Of a stretch of 64,000 nt of DNA, positions 17,085-28,537 are shown piece by piece. Both the position numbers and the translations under genes were made by a program. This DNA is from Stenotrophomonas sp. VV52 (GTDB lineage Bacteria > Pseudomonadota > Gammaproteobacteria > Xanthomonadales > Xanthomonadaceae): assembly GCF_002893095.1 (NCBI RefSeq), contig NZ_KZ622864.1, forward strand, positions 273,033 through 337,032, read 5' to 3'. Numbering within the stretch: the first letter of the stretch is position 1; the number at the start of each line of letters is the position of its first letter. The notes beneath the pieces were generated by a model. It saw only the letters and a program-made list of their open reading frames with translations, did not search any database and was not told the origin of the DNA.

Positions 17085-18551
17085 TCAGGCGCGGCGCTTG
17101 TGCTTGGCGTCGTCCGAACGCAACTGCTGGATGCGCTCGAAGTAGCCCGGCTCGATCCCGGTCGGGTACACGCCGTTGAAGCACGACGAATCGAACGACT
17201 TCAGCTCCGGGTTGCCCTCGCGCACCGCCGCTTCCATGTCCTCGATGTCCTGGTAGATCAGCCAGTCGCAGCCCAGGTGCGCCTCGATCTCCTCCACGCT
17301 GCGGTTGTGCGCCACCAGCTCCTCCGCCGCCGGCATGTCGATGCCGTAGATGTTCGGGTAACGCACCGGCGGCGCCGCGCTGGCCAGGTACACCTTGCGC
17401 GCACCCGCGTCGCGCGCCATCTGCACGATCTGCTGGCTGGTCGTGCCGCGCACGATCGAATCGTCCACCAGCAGCACCACCCGGTTGCGGAACTCCAGGT
17501 GGATCGGATTGAGCTTGCGGCGCACCGACTTCACCCGCTCACCCTGCCCCGGCATGATGAAGGTGCGGCCGATGTAACGGTTCTTGATGAAGCCTTCGCG
17601 GTACTTCACCCCGAGCACGTTGGAGATTTCCAGCGCAGCGTCGCGCGAGGTATCCGGGATCGGAATGATCGTATCGATGTCGTGGTCCGGGCGCAGGCGC
17701 AGGATCTTTTCGCCCAGCTTGATGCCCATGCGCATGCGCGCCTTGTGCACCGACACGTTGTCGATCATCGAATCCGGACGCGCGAAGTACACGTACTCGA
17801 AGATGCACGGACTGTGCTCGACCGGCTCGGCGCACACCTCCGAGAACAGCTCGCCGCGCGCGGTGATCACCAGCGCCTCGCCCGGGCGCACGTCGCGCAC
17901 GCGCTGGAAGCCCAGCACGTCCAGCGCCGACGATTCCGACGCCACGATGTACTCATCGCCTTCGGCATGCGCGCGCTTGCCCAGCACCAGCGGACGGATC
18001 CCGTGCGGGTCGCGGAACGCCACCAGGCCCAGGCCCAATACCACGCTGATCACCGCATACCCGCCCTTGCAGCGACGGTGCACGCCGGCCACCGCACGGA
18101 TGGCCGCTTCCGGGCTCAGCTGGCGCTGGGCGTCCAGCTCGAACGCGAACACGTTCAGCAGCACTTCGCTGTCCGAATCGGTGTTGACGTTGCGGCGGTC
18201 CTGCTCGAACACCTGCTGGCGCAGCGTTTCGGTATTGATCAGGTTGCCGTTGTGGGCCAGCGCGATGCCGTACGGCGAATTGACGTAGAACGGCTGCGCC
18301 TCGTCCATCCCTTCCGAACCGGCGGTCGGGTAGCGCACATGCGCGATGCCGACCCGGCCTTCCAGGGTCGACATGGTCTTGGCGTCGAACACGTCCCGGA
18401 CCAGGCCATTGGCCTTCTGCACGCGCAGGCGGGTGCCGTCGGCGGTGGCGATGCCCGCCGCGTCCTGGCCGCGATGCTGGAGGACGGTCAGGCCGTCATA
18501 CAACTGCCCGGCGACGTTCTGGTTGCCGACAATACCGACGATGCCACACAT
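17085..18551 (-). CDS. purF: Amidophosphoribosyltransferase PurF
   Basis: First committed step of purine synthesis: PRPP plus glutamine to phosphoribosylamine. After Met removal the catalytic Cys is N-terminal ([10 protein letters not shown]), which fixes the start at 18551. The glutaminase domain continues to about residue 230 ([17 protein letters not shown]). The phosphoribosyltransferase domain carries the PRPP loop [13 protein letters not shown]. The length, 488, is slightly below E. coli PurF (505). It follows cvpA by 29 bp, the same cvpA-purF order as in E. coli. Confidence 0.97.
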   Translation of the reverse strand: MCGIVGIVGNQNVAGQLYDGLTVLQHRGQDAAGIATADGTRLRVQKANGLVRDVFDAKTMSTLEGRVGIAHVRYPTAGSEGMDEAQPFYVNSPYGIALAHNGNLINTETLRQQVFEQDRRNVNTDSDSEVLLNVFAFELDAQRQLSPEAAIRAVAGVHRRCKGGYAVISVVLGLGLVAFRDPHGIRPLVLGKRAHAEGDEYIVASESSALDVLGFQRVRDVRPGEALVITARGELFSEVCAEPVEHSPCIFEYVYFARPDSMIDNVSVHKARMRMGIKLGEKILRLRPDHDIDTIIPIPDTSRDAALEISNVLGVKYREGFIKNRYIGRTFIMPGQGERVKSVRRKLNPIHLEFRNRVVLLVDDSIVRGTTSQQIVQMARDAGARKVYLASAAPPVRYPNIYGIDMPAAEELVAHNRSVEEIEAHLGCDWLIYQDIEDMEAAVREGNPELKSFDSSCFNGVYPTGIEPGYFERIQQLRSDDAKHKRRA

Positions 18552-18580
18552 GGTGCGAATCTCCGCTGGGCTGGGCCCAT

Positions 18581-19378
18581 CTACTGTGAAGGTGGCCGTG
18601 CCTGGCCGGGGGAACCGTTCCGTGCCGGACCGGTGTCGTCCGGCCGCACGAGCGCCGGATCGGTGTTCTGGGGGGAGCCTGGTCGTGCCTGGTTGGCCCA
18701 CACATCGGCGGGGTCCACCGCCTGCTGCGGGGTCTCATCCAGTGGTCGCGGCCATCCGCGCCCACCCAGCAACTGGCCAAGTACGCCATTATCGCCTGTC
18801 GCGCCCGGCTTGCCCAACTCCACGCCGGGCAGTTGCGCCATGTTCACCTCCGGCAGCGCGGCAGGCAGGGCCTGCAGACCCTGCATGGCGTCCAGATCGG
18901 GCAGCGCCGGCAGGTCCGGCATGCGCGGCATGTGCGCCTGCATCCAGCCCACGCCGGGGTCCAGCGCGACGCGCAGGTAGGAATTCCGCCAGGTCGGCTC
19001 ACGGGTCAACGGCGTGTAGGAGCCCAGCAGCAGCAGCACGCAGGCGATCAGGCCGCCGCGCGCCACGCCCAGGCCGCCGCCCAGCATGCGGTCGGCGCCG
19101 TTCAGGCTGGTCGAACGGACCGCCTGGCGGACCACCAGCCCGATCGCCCAGACCGAGACCATGACCAGCAGGAACACGGTGAGGTACCCGGCCACGTAAT
19201 GGCCGCTGCCCGGCGCCGCCGGGGCCGACCACCAGGCCGCCGCGCTGCGCCCGAACATCAGTGCAGCCCAGCCGCCGAGCAGCCATGACAGGGTGCTGAT
19301 GACGATGCTGACGAAGCCTTTCATCAGCCCCAGCAGGGTGGAAATGCCGATTACCGCCAGCAGCACGACATCAAGCAT
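18581..19378 (-). CDS. cvpA: CvpA family membrane protein
   Basis: A 265-residue inner-membrane protein with about four transmembrane helices in the first 170 residues ([57 protein letters not shown]) and a hydrophilic Pro-rich tail. CvpA is known for colicin V production and envelope resistance in enterics; its biochemical role is unclear. The tail from about residue 170 is longer than in E. coli CvpA (162 residues). It lies between the SPOR gene and purF on the same strand. Confidence 0.88.
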   Translation of the reverse strand: MLDVVLLAVIGISTLLGLMKGFVSIVISTLSWLLGGWAALMFGRSAAAWWSAPAAPGSGHYVAGYLTVFLLVMVSVWAIGLVVRQAVRSTSLNGADRMLGGGLGVARGGLIACVLLLLGSYTPLTREPTWRNSYLRVALDPGVGWMQAHMPRMPDLPALPDLDAMQGLQALPAALPEVNMAQLPGVELGKPGATGDNGVLGQLLGGRGWPRPLDETPQQAVDPADVWANQARPGSPQNTDPALVRPDDTGPARNGSPGQARPPSQ

Positions 19379-19411
19379 GCCGCGCTCCGGTCAGGTCATG
19401 GCGCCGCCGCA

Positions 19412-20446
19412 TCAGGGATGCGGCCGGACCATGCCGGCCACGCCGACCTTCGACGCAACCTGGGCCTTGAGGTTCTCCGCCTCGGCACGGTTGGCGACCG
19501 GCCCGACACGCACGCGGTTGAGCGTGCCCTTGTCGGTGCGTACCTGCTCCACGAATGCGCTGAAACCGGCGGCGCGGACCTTGTCGCGCAGCGCGTTGGC
19601 GTCGCTGGCCTGGCCGAACGCGCCCAGCTGCACGGCGAAGCCGACGCTGCTGGCGGCCGGCGCCGCCGGCACCACGGCCGGCTTGGTCGCCGCGATCGGT
19701 GCTTCCGGCTTGGCCGGGGCAGGCTTCGGTTCGGGTTTGGGTGCTTCCGGCTTCGGCGCCGGCTTGGCGGCGGCCACCGGCTCCGGCGGCAGCGCTTCGG
19801 TCTTGACTGCCGCGGCGGCCGGGGCGGCGCTGGCACTGGAGGCCGCAGCAGGCGCCGGACTGGCCGGGGTGGTGGTCGGAGTCGGCGCGGTGGCCACCGC
19901 GCTGTTCGCACCGGCGTCCAGGGTCACCACTTCGGCCTTGACGTCATTGCGAACTTTCACTGCCTCAAGGCGCGCGGCTTCGGCCTGCGCGCGGTCGGCG
20001 TACGGTCCTACCCGGACCCGCCAGGCCGGGCGGCCGTTGATCATCGCCGCTTCGCTGAAGCCCGGCAGCTGGGCCTTCTTCAGGAAGGCGATGACCGCAT
20101 TGGCGTCGGCCTGGCTGCCGTAGGCGCCGAAACTGACCGCATAGTTGCCCGCAGCCACGGCGGGCGAGGTGTCGGCAACGGCCGCTTCGGCCGGCGCGGC
20201 AGCGTCCTGCAACGGCGCGGTGGTGCTGGCCGCACCCTGCAGGCCAGTGGCCCCGCCGGTGGGCGCTACCAGCGGCAGTTCGCGGGTCTGGAACTGGCCG
20301 TCGGCCGGAGCATCCGGAGCACTGATCGGAACATTGGCCACGCCACTGTCGGGCGCTGGGCCCTTGACCAGCATGGGCAGGAAAATCACGGCCAGCGCCA
20401 CCAGGACGATGGCACCAATCAGACGCTGTTTCAGAGGAGTATCCAC
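19412..20446 (-). CDS. Membrane-anchored protein with two SPOR domains
   Basis: A 344-residue protein from a GTG start. One N-terminal membrane helix (LIGAIVLVALAVIFLPMLV) is followed by a periplasmic part with two SPOR-like domains, about 100-178 (YAVSFGAYGSQADANAV) and 265-344 (FAVQLGAFGQASDANAL). They are joined by an Ala/Pro/Lys linker. SPOR domains bind denuded septal peptidoglycan, so a role at the division site is likely. Most DedD/FtsN-type proteins have one SPOR domain; two is noteworthy. The frame is open further upstream, but the extension lacks a helix start and looks like shadow sequence. Confidence 0.85.
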   Translation of the reverse strand: MDTPLKQRLIGAIVLVALAVIFLPMLVKGPAPDSGVANVPISAPDAPADGQFQTRELPLVAPTGGATGLQGAASTTAPLQDAAAPAEAAVADTSPAVAAGNYAVSFGAYGSQADANAVIAFLKKAQLPGFSEAAMINGRPAWRVRVGPYADRAQAEAARLEAVKVRNDVKAEVVTLDAGANSAVATAPTPTTTPASPAPAAASSASAAPAAAAVKTEALPPEPVAAAKPAPKPEAPKPEPKPAPAKPEAPIAATKPAVVPAAPAASSVGFAVQLGAFGQASDANALRDKVRAAGFSAFVEQVRTDKGTLNRVRVGPVANRAEAENLKAQVASKVGVAGMVRPHP

Positions 20447-20546
20447 GGAAGGCAGGCAGGCGGCGCGGCGGAATGCCACGGCGATTATACGGGCGCGCGC
20501 GGGTGCGGCGTCGAAGACAACTGAACGAGGTGGCCGGCCGCCCGCC

Positions 20547-21821
20547 TCAGCGGGCCTGTTCCAGCCACTGCAGGGCCTGTGCGGCGGTATGGAAGGAACC
20601 GAACACCAGCACGCGGTCGCCCGCCTTCGCAGTTGCCAGCGCCTGCTGCAGCGCGACCTCCACGCTGGCGTGCGTGGAGGCGCCGGCAGCGGCGGTATTG
20701 GCCAGGCGTGACTGCAATGCGGTCGCGCTCTGCGCGCGCGCGCCGTCGAGCCCGGCCAGGTACCAGGCATCGACGCGGTCGGCCAGGGCCTCGATCACGC
20801 CCACCGCGTCCTTGTCCTGCAGCGCGGCGAACACAGCCAGCGTGCGTCCGCTTCGCGGCGCCACCTTCAACGACGTTGCCAGTTCGCGTGCGGCCTGAGG
20901 GTTGTGCCCGACATCGACCAGCACCTCCACCCCGTCGCGCTCGAACGCCTGCAGGCGGCCACGGATGCGCGCCTGCGCCACGCCGTCGATGATCGCCGCG
21001 CGCGACAGCGGCTTGTCCAGCGCGCGCAGTGCGGCGATGGCCGACGCTGCGTTGCGCAGCTGGATCGGGCCGCGCAGCGAGGGCATCGGCAGCTCGATAC
21101 GGAAACCGACATCGCGCCAGCGCCATGCCTGCGCATCGATCACGTCGGCGAAGAAATCGCTGCCACCGCGGATCGCATTGGCGCCCAGCAGATAGGCGCG
21201 CGCCAGCACGCTCGACGGCGGATCGGTCTCGCCCAGGATCACCGGCTTCCAGCCGCGGATGATGCCGGCCTTCTCCACGCCGATGGCCTCGCGGTCCTCG
21301 CCCAGCCAGTCGGCGTGGTCGATGTCCACCGTGGTGATGATCGCGACGTCGGCGTCGACGATGTTGACTGCGTCCAGGCGCCCACCCAGCCCCACTTCCA
21401 GCACCGCCAGGTCCAGCCCGGCGCCTGCGAACAGGTGCAGCGCAGCCAGCGTGCCGTACTCGAAATAGGTCAGCGTGGTATCGCCGCGGGCGTCTTCGAT
21501 CGCGTTGAAGGCCGCGACCAGGGCCGCGTCTGAGGCGTCCTCGCCATCGATGCGGACACGCTCGTTGTACTGCAGCAGGTGCGGCGAGGTGTACGCGCCC
21601 ACCTTCCAGCCGGCCGCCCGCGCGATGGCCTCGACGAAGGACACGGTGGAGCCCTTGCCGTTGGTACCGCCGACCACGATGGTGTGCGGCGCCGGCTGGC
21701 CCAGGCCCATGGCGGTGGCGACCGTGCGTACGCGCTCCAGCCCCATGTCGATGGTGGCCGGGTGCTGCTGTTCGATGTAAGCAAGCCAATCGGCGAGCGT
21801 CTGCGGGCGGGCGGTATTCAT
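20547..21821 (-). CDS. folC: Bifunctional dihydrofolate synthase / folylpolyglutamate synthase
   Basis: Adds glutamate to dihydropteroate and to reduced folates. The 424 residues match the family. The ATP loop is VVGGTNGKGSTVSF near residue 50, and the Mur-ligase-like core has TYFEYGTLAALHLFA, DLAVLEVGLGGRLDAVN and TTVDIDHADWLG. The C domain contains DVGHNPQAARELA. It sits 24 bp downstream of the histidine phosphatase and about 100 bp before the SPOR gene, all on the minus strand. The same grouping with cvpA-purF links folate and purine metabolism. Confidence 0.96.
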   Translation of the reverse strand: MNTARPQTLADWLAYIEQQHPATIDMGLERVRTVATAMGLGQPAPHTIVVGGTNGKGSTVSFVEAIARAAGWKVGAYTSPHLLQYNERVRIDGEDASDAALVAAFNAIEDARGDTTLTYFEYGTLAALHLFAGAGLDLAVLEVGLGGRLDAVNIVDADVAIITTVDIDHADWLGEDREAIGVEKAGIIRGWKPVILGETDPPSSVLARAYLLGANAIRGGSDFFADVIDAQAWRWRDVGFRIELPMPSLRGPIQLRNAASAIAALRALDKPLSRAAIIDGVAQARIRGRLQAFERDGVEVLVDVGHNPQAARELATSLKVAPRSGRTLAVFAALQDKDAVGVIEALADRVDAWYLAGLDGARAQSATALQSRLANTAAAGASTHASVEVALQQALATAKAGDRVLVFGSFHTAAQALQWLEQAR

Positions 21822-21845
21822 GGCGATGGATCGTGTGGGTCGGAG

Positions 21846-22490
21846 TTACAGCGCGCGGTGCTTGGCTTCACCGAAGAACGGCGTGTGGTGTGCGCAGTCG
21901 TTCAGGCGCACCACTTCCAGGCTGTCCAGGTCGGCGCCTTCGAGCAGGTTGAGCGTGGTCGGGGCCTGGCGGAAGGTCCACAGGCGCGACAGCGGCAGGC
22001 CCAGGATCCGGCACAGGATCACCCGGTTGACCGCGTCATGGGCCACCACCAGCAGGGTGTCTTGCTCGCCCAACCCTTCGGCGGCGCGGGCGAGGCCACG
22101 CCAGCTGCGGTCCAGCACCAGGCGCAGCGATTCGCCGCCGGGCATCAGCACGGTGTCCGGCTCTTCGCGCCAGGCCTGCAGGCGCGACGGGTCTTTCTCA
22201 TGGATTTCGCTGGCGAGCAGGCCTTCCCACTCACCGTGGGCGATCTCCTGCAGGTCCGGTTCGGTCAGCAGCACCGGCGCCCGTTCGGCGCCCAGCGCCA
22301 GCTGCGCGGTGCGCTGCGCGCGCGACAGCGGCGATGCGACGGCGCGGGTGATGTCCACCGACTTCAGGCGTTCGCCCAGCGCCTGGGCCTGGGCTTCGCC
22401 GATCGGCGACAGCGGGATATCGATCTGGCCCTGGTAACGGCCTTCGGCATTCCACGGGGTTTCACCGTGACGGGCAAGCAGGATGCGCAT
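21846..22490 (-). CDS. Histidine phosphatase family protein, phosphoglycerate mutase-like
   Basis: A 214-residue member of the histidine phosphatase superfamily. The catalytic RHG is in [11 protein letters not shown] at residues 5-15, the conserved Arg in [11 protein letters not shown], and the second His in [13 protein letters not shown]. These proteins dephosphorylate small phosphate esters or act as mutases; GpmB and CobC/alpha-ribazole phosphatase are the nearest named types, and the substrate cannot be chosen. It is the first gene of the minus-strand run leading to folC. The frame is open upstream, but [10 protein letters not shown] is the natural start. Confidence 0.88.
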   Translation of the reverse strand: MRILLARHGETPWNAEGRYQGQIDIPLSPIGEAQAQALGERLKSVDITRAVASPLSRAQRTAQLALGAERAPVLLTEPDLQEIAHGEWEGLLASEIHEKDPSRLQAWREEPDTVLMPGGESLRLVLDRSWRGLARAAEGLGEQDTLLVVAHDAVNRVILCRILGLPLSRLWTFRQAPTTLNLLEGADLDSLEVVRLNDCAHHTPFFGEAKHRAL

Positions 22491-22565
22491 GCGAACTTGA
22501 GATCCTTGGCAGTCGCAATCGTTCACATTGCGTGAACGATCTTGGGGGGAACCGCATGATACCGA

Positions 22566-22600
22566 AGAAAAAACCCCGCGGTTTTGGCCGCGGGGTCTTC
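22566..22600 (-). terminator. Intrinsic terminator of the S46 peptidase gene
   Basis: Stem CCCCGCGG/CCGCGGGG (22574-22581 with 22588-22595). Read on the minus strand it is followed by a T run (plus-strand A run 22568-22573), directly after the peptidase stop. Confidence 0.9.
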
Positions 22601-22606
22601 GGTGAA

Positions 22607-24769
<2,163 letters not shown>

Positions 24770-24876
24770 GAGCGGCCCTTGGGTGAAAGAACCGCCGATT
24801 GTAGCCGGGTCCGCCACACGGCCCGTCGGCCGAACGTCATGGACGCACCGCAACATGCCCCGGCCCCCACACCCCC

Positions 24877-24882
24877 TATAAT
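24877..24882 (+). promoter_or_regulatory. -10 box of the tdh promoter
   Basis: A perfect TATAAT with no clear -35 box. The predicted transcription start is near 24889, giving a leader of only 10-40 nt depending on which ATG is used. The sequence just downstream (TTCCGCCTTTCCC) closely resembles that after TAAAAT upstream of kbl. Confidence 0.55.
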
Positions 24883-24928
24883 TCCGCCTTTCCCCCAGAT
24901 GAGCTCCACCCCGATGGCGCAGCAAACA

Positions 24929-25951
24929 ATGAAGGCCCTGGTCAAGCGCGAAGCCGCCAAGGGCATCTGGCTCGAAGACGTGCCGGTGCCGGTGCCGGGC
25001 CCGAACGAGGTCCTGATCAAGCTGGAGAAGACCGCCATCTGCGGTACCGACCTGCACATCTACCTGTGGGACGAATGGAGCCAGCGCACGATCAAGCCGG
25101 GCCTGACCATCGGCCACGAATTCGTCGGCCGCATCGCTGAAATCGGCCCGGGCGTGACCGGCTACGAGCTCGGCCAGCGGGTCTCGGCCGAAGGCCACAT
25201 CGTGTGTGGCCACTGCCGCAACTGCCGTGGCGGCCGTCCGCACCTGTGCCCGAACACGGTCGGGATCGGCGTGAACGTCAATGGCGCCTTCGCCGAATAC
25301 ATGGTGATGCCGGCCAGCAACCTGTGGCCGATCCCCGACCAGATCCCCTCGGAACTGGCCGCCTTCTTCGACCCGTACGGCAACGCCGCGCACTGCGCGC
25401 TGGAATTCGACGTGATCGGCGAAGACGTGCTGATCACCGGCGCTGGCCCGATCGGCATCATTGCCGCGGGCATCTGCAAGCACATCGGTGCGCGCAACGT
25501 GGTGGTGACCGACGTCAACGACTTCCGCCTGAAGCTGGCCGCCGACATGGGCGCCACCCGCGTGGTCAACGTGGCCAACACCTCGCTCAAGGACGTGATG
25601 AAGGAACTGCACATGGAGGGCTTCGACGTGGGCCTGGAAATGAGCGGCAACCCGCGCGCGTTCAACGACATGCTCGACTGCATGTACCACGGCGGCAAGA
25701 TCGCGATGCTCGGCATCATGCCGAAGGGCGCCGGCTGCGACTGGGACAAGATCATCTTCAAGGGCCTGACCGTGCAGGGCATCTACGGCCGCAAGATGTA
25801 TGAGACCTGGTACAAGATGACCCAGCTGGTGCTGTCCGGCTTCCCGCTCGGCAAGGTGATGACCCACCAGTTGCCGATCGACGAGTTCCAGAAGGGGTTC
25901 GACCTGATGGAGCAGGGCAAGGCGGGTAAGGTGGTTCTCAGCTGGAACTGA
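24929..25951 (+). CDS. tdh: L-threonine 3-dehydrogenase
   Basis: Zinc MDR enzyme oxidising L-threonine to 2-amino-3-ketobutyrate with NAD+. From ATG 24929 it is 340 residues and aligns end to end with E. coli Tdh (341): [19 protein letters not shown], catalytic zinc residues Cys and GHEF, structural zinc cysteines in [15 protein letters not shown], and the NAD loop [13 protein letters not shown]. Two in-frame ATGs upstream (24899, 24914) are possible. Its product is the substrate of Kbl, encoded about 950 bp downstream beyond an oppositely oriented porin gene. Confidence 0.96.
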   Translation: MKALVKREAAKGIWLEDVPVPVPGPNEVLIKLEKTAICGTDLHIYLWDEWSQRTIKPGLTIGHEFVGRIAEIGPGVTGYELGQRVSAEGHIVCGHCRNCRGGRPHLCPNTVGIGVNVNGAFAEYMVMPASNLWPIPDQIPSELAAFFDPYGNAAHCALEFDVIGEDVLITGAGPIGIIAAGICKHIGARNVVVTDVNDFRLKLAADMGATRVVNVANTSLKDVMKELHMEGFDVGLEMSGNPRAFNDMLDCMYHGGKIAMLGIMPKGAGCDWDKIIFKGLTVQGIYGRKMYETWYKMTQLVLSGFPLGKVMTHQLPIDEFQKGFDLMEQGKAGKVVLSWN

Positions 25952-25959
25952 GCGAGATT

Positions 25960-25990
25960 AAAAAAGGCACCCATCGGGTGCCTTTTTTTT
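25960..25990. terminator. Bidirectional terminator between tdh and the TorF porin gene
   Basis: GGCACCC/GGGTGCC stem with a 3-nt loop, flanked by an A run on the left and a T run on the right. It can stop transcription from both converging genes. Confidence 0.92.
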
Positions 25991-26009
25991 TGTTCAGTGC
26001 GAGCGCCGC

Positions 26010-26711
26010 TTATTGCCCGACGGCGACGGTGAAGACGACGCGGTTGTCGGCGAGCTTGCCGCTGTTGTCGCGGCCGTTGCCGTCGGTGCCGTAGTAGCCC
26101 AGGCCCAGGGTGAACAGGCCCCAGGTGCGGTTCACGCCGATGTTCCAGTCGGTGTAGTCCTTGGCAATCTCGTCCTTGAAGGTGTTGCGGCCGACGTTGG
26201 CGGTCAGGTTGAATTCCTGCGGCAGCGCCCATTCGGTGCCGGCAGCGAAATACCAGCCGTCGGTGTCGGTGTTCCAGACGTCGTTGGTGTAGGCCACGGT
26301 CACGTTGTAATGCTCGGCGAAGCTGGTCTTGGTGATCAGCTCGGTATAGGCCAGCTCGCTGGAACCCGGGTAGCTGTAGTGGTTGAGCATGACGTCGAAG
26401 TTGACGTTGTCGGTGACGTCCACGCCGTAGCCGATGAAGTAGTCGACCTCGGCATCCGGGCCGCCGTCGCCGAAGTCCACGCCCGAGCCCCAGATGCCGG
26501 CGTACAGGCCGACCGGCGAGGTATAGGTGAAGCCAGCCTGCAGGGTCGGGTCTTCATCGGTCTGCGAGACACCCCGGAACACGTAGTCGGACACACCCGT
26601 CACGTTCCAGCTGAACGGCGATTCGGCCTCGTCCTGGGCGCTGGCGATGAACGGGGCAAACAGGGCGGCGCAGAGCACAGCGGCGGCGGTACGGCGCGTG
26701 GCGTGGTTCAT
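26010..26711 (-). CDS. TorF family putative porin
   Basis: A 233-residue outer-membrane protein with a signal peptide (cut near IASAQ) and the family signature SDYVFRGVSQTDEDP close to the N terminus. Alternating beta-strand pattern runs throughout (LQAGFTYTSPVGLYAGIWGSGVDFG, NFDVMLNHYSYPG). The substrate is unknown. It lies between tdh and kbl on the opposite strand, converging on tdh and diverging from kbl. A GGAGAGACCCGC ribosome site precedes the ATG. Confidence 0.88.
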   Translation of the reverse strand: MNHATRRTAAAVLCAALFAPFIASAQDEAESPFSWNVTGVSDYVFRGVSQTDEDPTLQAGFTYTSPVGLYAGIWGSGVDFGDGGPDAEVDYFIGYGVDVTDNVNFDVMLNHYSYPGSSELAYTELITKTSFAEHYNVTVAYTNDVWNTDTDGWYFAAGTEWALPQEFNLTANVGRNTFKDEIAKDYTDWNIGVNRTWGLFTLGLGYYGTDGNGRDNSGKLADNRVVFTVAVGQ

Positions 26712-26867
26712 GCGGGTCTCTCCAGACGGTGGGGGGTGAAGGGGTGGGGAGTTTACGGATTTTTAACCCGATTGATATTGCGTTGCAACAATTGCATGCG
26801 CAACCGATGCGCGCCCGCCCTGCCCCGGGTCCCACCACTGACCGCCCCGGGCAACGGCCCGGGCAGG

Positions 26868-26873
26868 TAAAAT
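26868..26873 (+). promoter_or_regulatory. -10 box of the kbl promoter
   Basis: TAAAAT (5 of 6) is followed by CCCGGCTTTCCC, similar to the sequence after the tdh -10 box. It gives a leader of about 25 nt. The 193-bp porin-kbl gap also holds an imperfect inverted repeat (TTGCGTTGCA...TGCATGCGCAA near 26776-26802) that could be an operator. Confidence 0.45.
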
Positions 26874-26904
26874 CCCGGCTTTCCCGTGCCGATGACCGCC
26901 TGCC

Positions 26905-28116
26905 ATGACCGACGCCCAGACCGCCCCGCTCACCCAGCACTATGTTGAGGAACTGGAGGCGATCCGCGCCCAGGGCCTGTTCAAGTCCGAGCGCGTCATC
27001 ACCAGCCCGCAGTCGGCCGAGATCACCCTGGACGACGGTCGCCAGGTGCTGAACTTCTGCGCCAACAACTACCTGGGCCTGGCCGACCACCCCGACCTGA
27101 TCCAGGCGGCCAAGGACGCGCTGGACAGCCACGGCTTCGGCATGGCCTCGGTGCGCTTCATCTGCGGCACCCAGGACCTGCACAAGCAGCTGGAACAGCA
27201 GATCGCCGGCTTCTTCGGCAAGCAGGACACCATCCTGTACGCGGCCTGCTTCGACGCCAACGGCGGCCTGTTCGAGCCGCTGCTGGGCGAGAACGACGCG
27301 ATCATCTCCGATGCGCTCAACCATGCCTCGATCATCGACGGCGTGCGCCTGTGCAAGGCCAAGCGGTTCCGCTACGCCAACTGCGACATGGCCGACCTGG
27401 AAGCGCAGCTGCAGGCCGCCGACGCCGCCGGCTGCCGCACCAAGCTGATCACCACCGACGGCGTGTTCTCGATGGACGGCTTCATCGCCCCGCTCGATGA
27501 GATCACCGCGCTGGCGAAGAAGTACAACGCACTGGTGCATATCGACGAATGCCACGCCACCGGCTTCCTCGGCGCCACCGGCCGCGGCTCGGCCGAGGTC
27601 AAGGGCGTGCTGGACCGGATCGACATCATCACCGGCACCCTGGGCAAGGCCATGGGCGGTGCACTGGGCGGCTTCACCACCGCCAGCGCCGAGGTGATCG
27701 AGCTGCTGCGCCAGCGCTCGCGCCCGTACCTGTTCTCCAACTCGCTGCCGCCGCACGTGGTCGCCGCCGGCATCAAGGCCTTCGACATGCTGGCCAGCGC
27801 CGATGACCTGCGCACCACCCTGCAGGAAAACACCGCGTACTTCCGCGAGAAGATGACCGCAGCCGGGTTCGACGTGAAGCCGGGCGTGCACCCGATCAGC
27901 CCGGTGATGCTGTACGACGCCCCGCTCGCACAGAAGTTCGCGCAGCGCCTGCTTGAAGAAGGCATCTACGCGATCGGCTTCTTCTTCCCGGTGGTGCCCA
28001 AGGGCCAGGCGCGGATCCGCACCCAGATCAGCGCCGCGCACACCCGCGCGCACCTGGACCGCGCGATCGATGCGTTCACCCGCATCGGCGTGGAGCTGGG
28101 TGTGATCAAGGCGTAA
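26905..28116 (+). CDS. kbl: Glycine C-acetyltransferase (2-amino-3-ketobutyrate CoA ligase)
   Basis: PLP enzyme converting 2-amino-3-ketobutyrate plus CoA to glycine and acetyl-CoA, the second step of threonine degradation after Tdh. The 403 residues are close to E. coli Kbl (398). Motifs: [45 protein letters not shown] and the PLP lysine in [10 protein letters not shown]. It has its own promoter-like sequence rather than sharing an operon with tdh. Confidence 0.96.
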   Translation: MTDAQTAPLTQHYVEELEAIRAQGLFKSERVITSPQSAEITLDDGRQVLNFCANNYLGLADHPDLIQAAKDALDSHGFGMASVRFICGTQDLHKQLEQQIAGFFGKQDTILYAACFDANGGLFEPLLGENDAIISDALNHASIIDGVRLCKAKRFRYANCDMADLEAQLQAADAAGCRTKLITTDGVFSMDGFIAPLDEITALAKKYNALVHIDECHATGFLGATGRGSAEVKGVLDRIDIITGTLGKAMGGALGGFTTASAEVIELLRQRSRPYLFSNSLPPHVVAAGIKAFDMLASADDLRTTLQENTAYFREKMTAAGFDVKPGVHPISPVMLYDAPLAQKFAQRLLEEGIYAIGFFFPVVPKGQARIRTQISAAHTRAHLDRAIDAFTRIGVELGVIKA

Positions 28117-28131
28117 CGGCGGCGCACCATG

Positions 28132-28155
28132 GAGCGGGGCAGAGCCCCGCTCTAC
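28132..28155 (-). repeat. GTAG palindrome between kbl and lipoprotein gene
   Basis: GAGCGGGG...CCCCGCTC stem ending CTAC (GTAG on the minus strand), in the 40 bp between two converging genes. Confidence 0.65.
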
Positions 28156-28156
28156 G

Positions 28157-28453
28157 TCATTTGTTCCGGGTGGTCGCGGTCGGATTGCCCTTCGCCACGC
28201 GAATCCCGTTGGCCTTCATCCACGCGTCGAACTCTTCGGCGGTCATGCGCTTCTCGCCGTTGCTCATGTGGAACCGGTAGGCGCCGCGCCCATCGCGCTC
28301 AGTGGCCGGCAACTGGATCTCGACCACCTTGTCGGTGACCGGCGGCGTCGTTCTGGCCGCCTGTTTATGACCGCTGCAGGCACTCAGCAACAAGGCTGGC
28401 AGCAACAGGCATGCACCGCCCAGCACGGGGCGGCGATTGACGAGGGTTTGCAT
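28157..28453 (-). CDS. Small lipoprotein with KRMTAEEFDAWMK module
   Basis: A 98-residue predicted lipoprotein. The signal sequence ends in lipobox LSAC, so Cys near 26 would be lipidated. A short linker leads to the C-terminal segment YRFHMSNGEKRMTAEEFDAW followed by MKANGIRVAKG. The same module ends the protein encoded at 29400-29921. The start at 28453 has a strong GGGAGAAG site; the longer upstream frame lacks one. Function unknown. Confidence 0.75.
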   Translation of the reverse strand: MQTLVNRRPVLGGACLLLPALLLSACSGHKQAARTTPPVTDKVVEIQLPATERDGRGAYRFHMSNGEKRMTAEEFDAWMKANGIRVAKGNPTATTRNK

Positions 28454-28537
28454 GACACTTCTCCCGGTAGTGGTCAGTCGGTAAACGACAGGCCGTCCCT
28501 TGCCCGGTGGTGCGCCCGCTCCCCAGCGGGCCACGCA

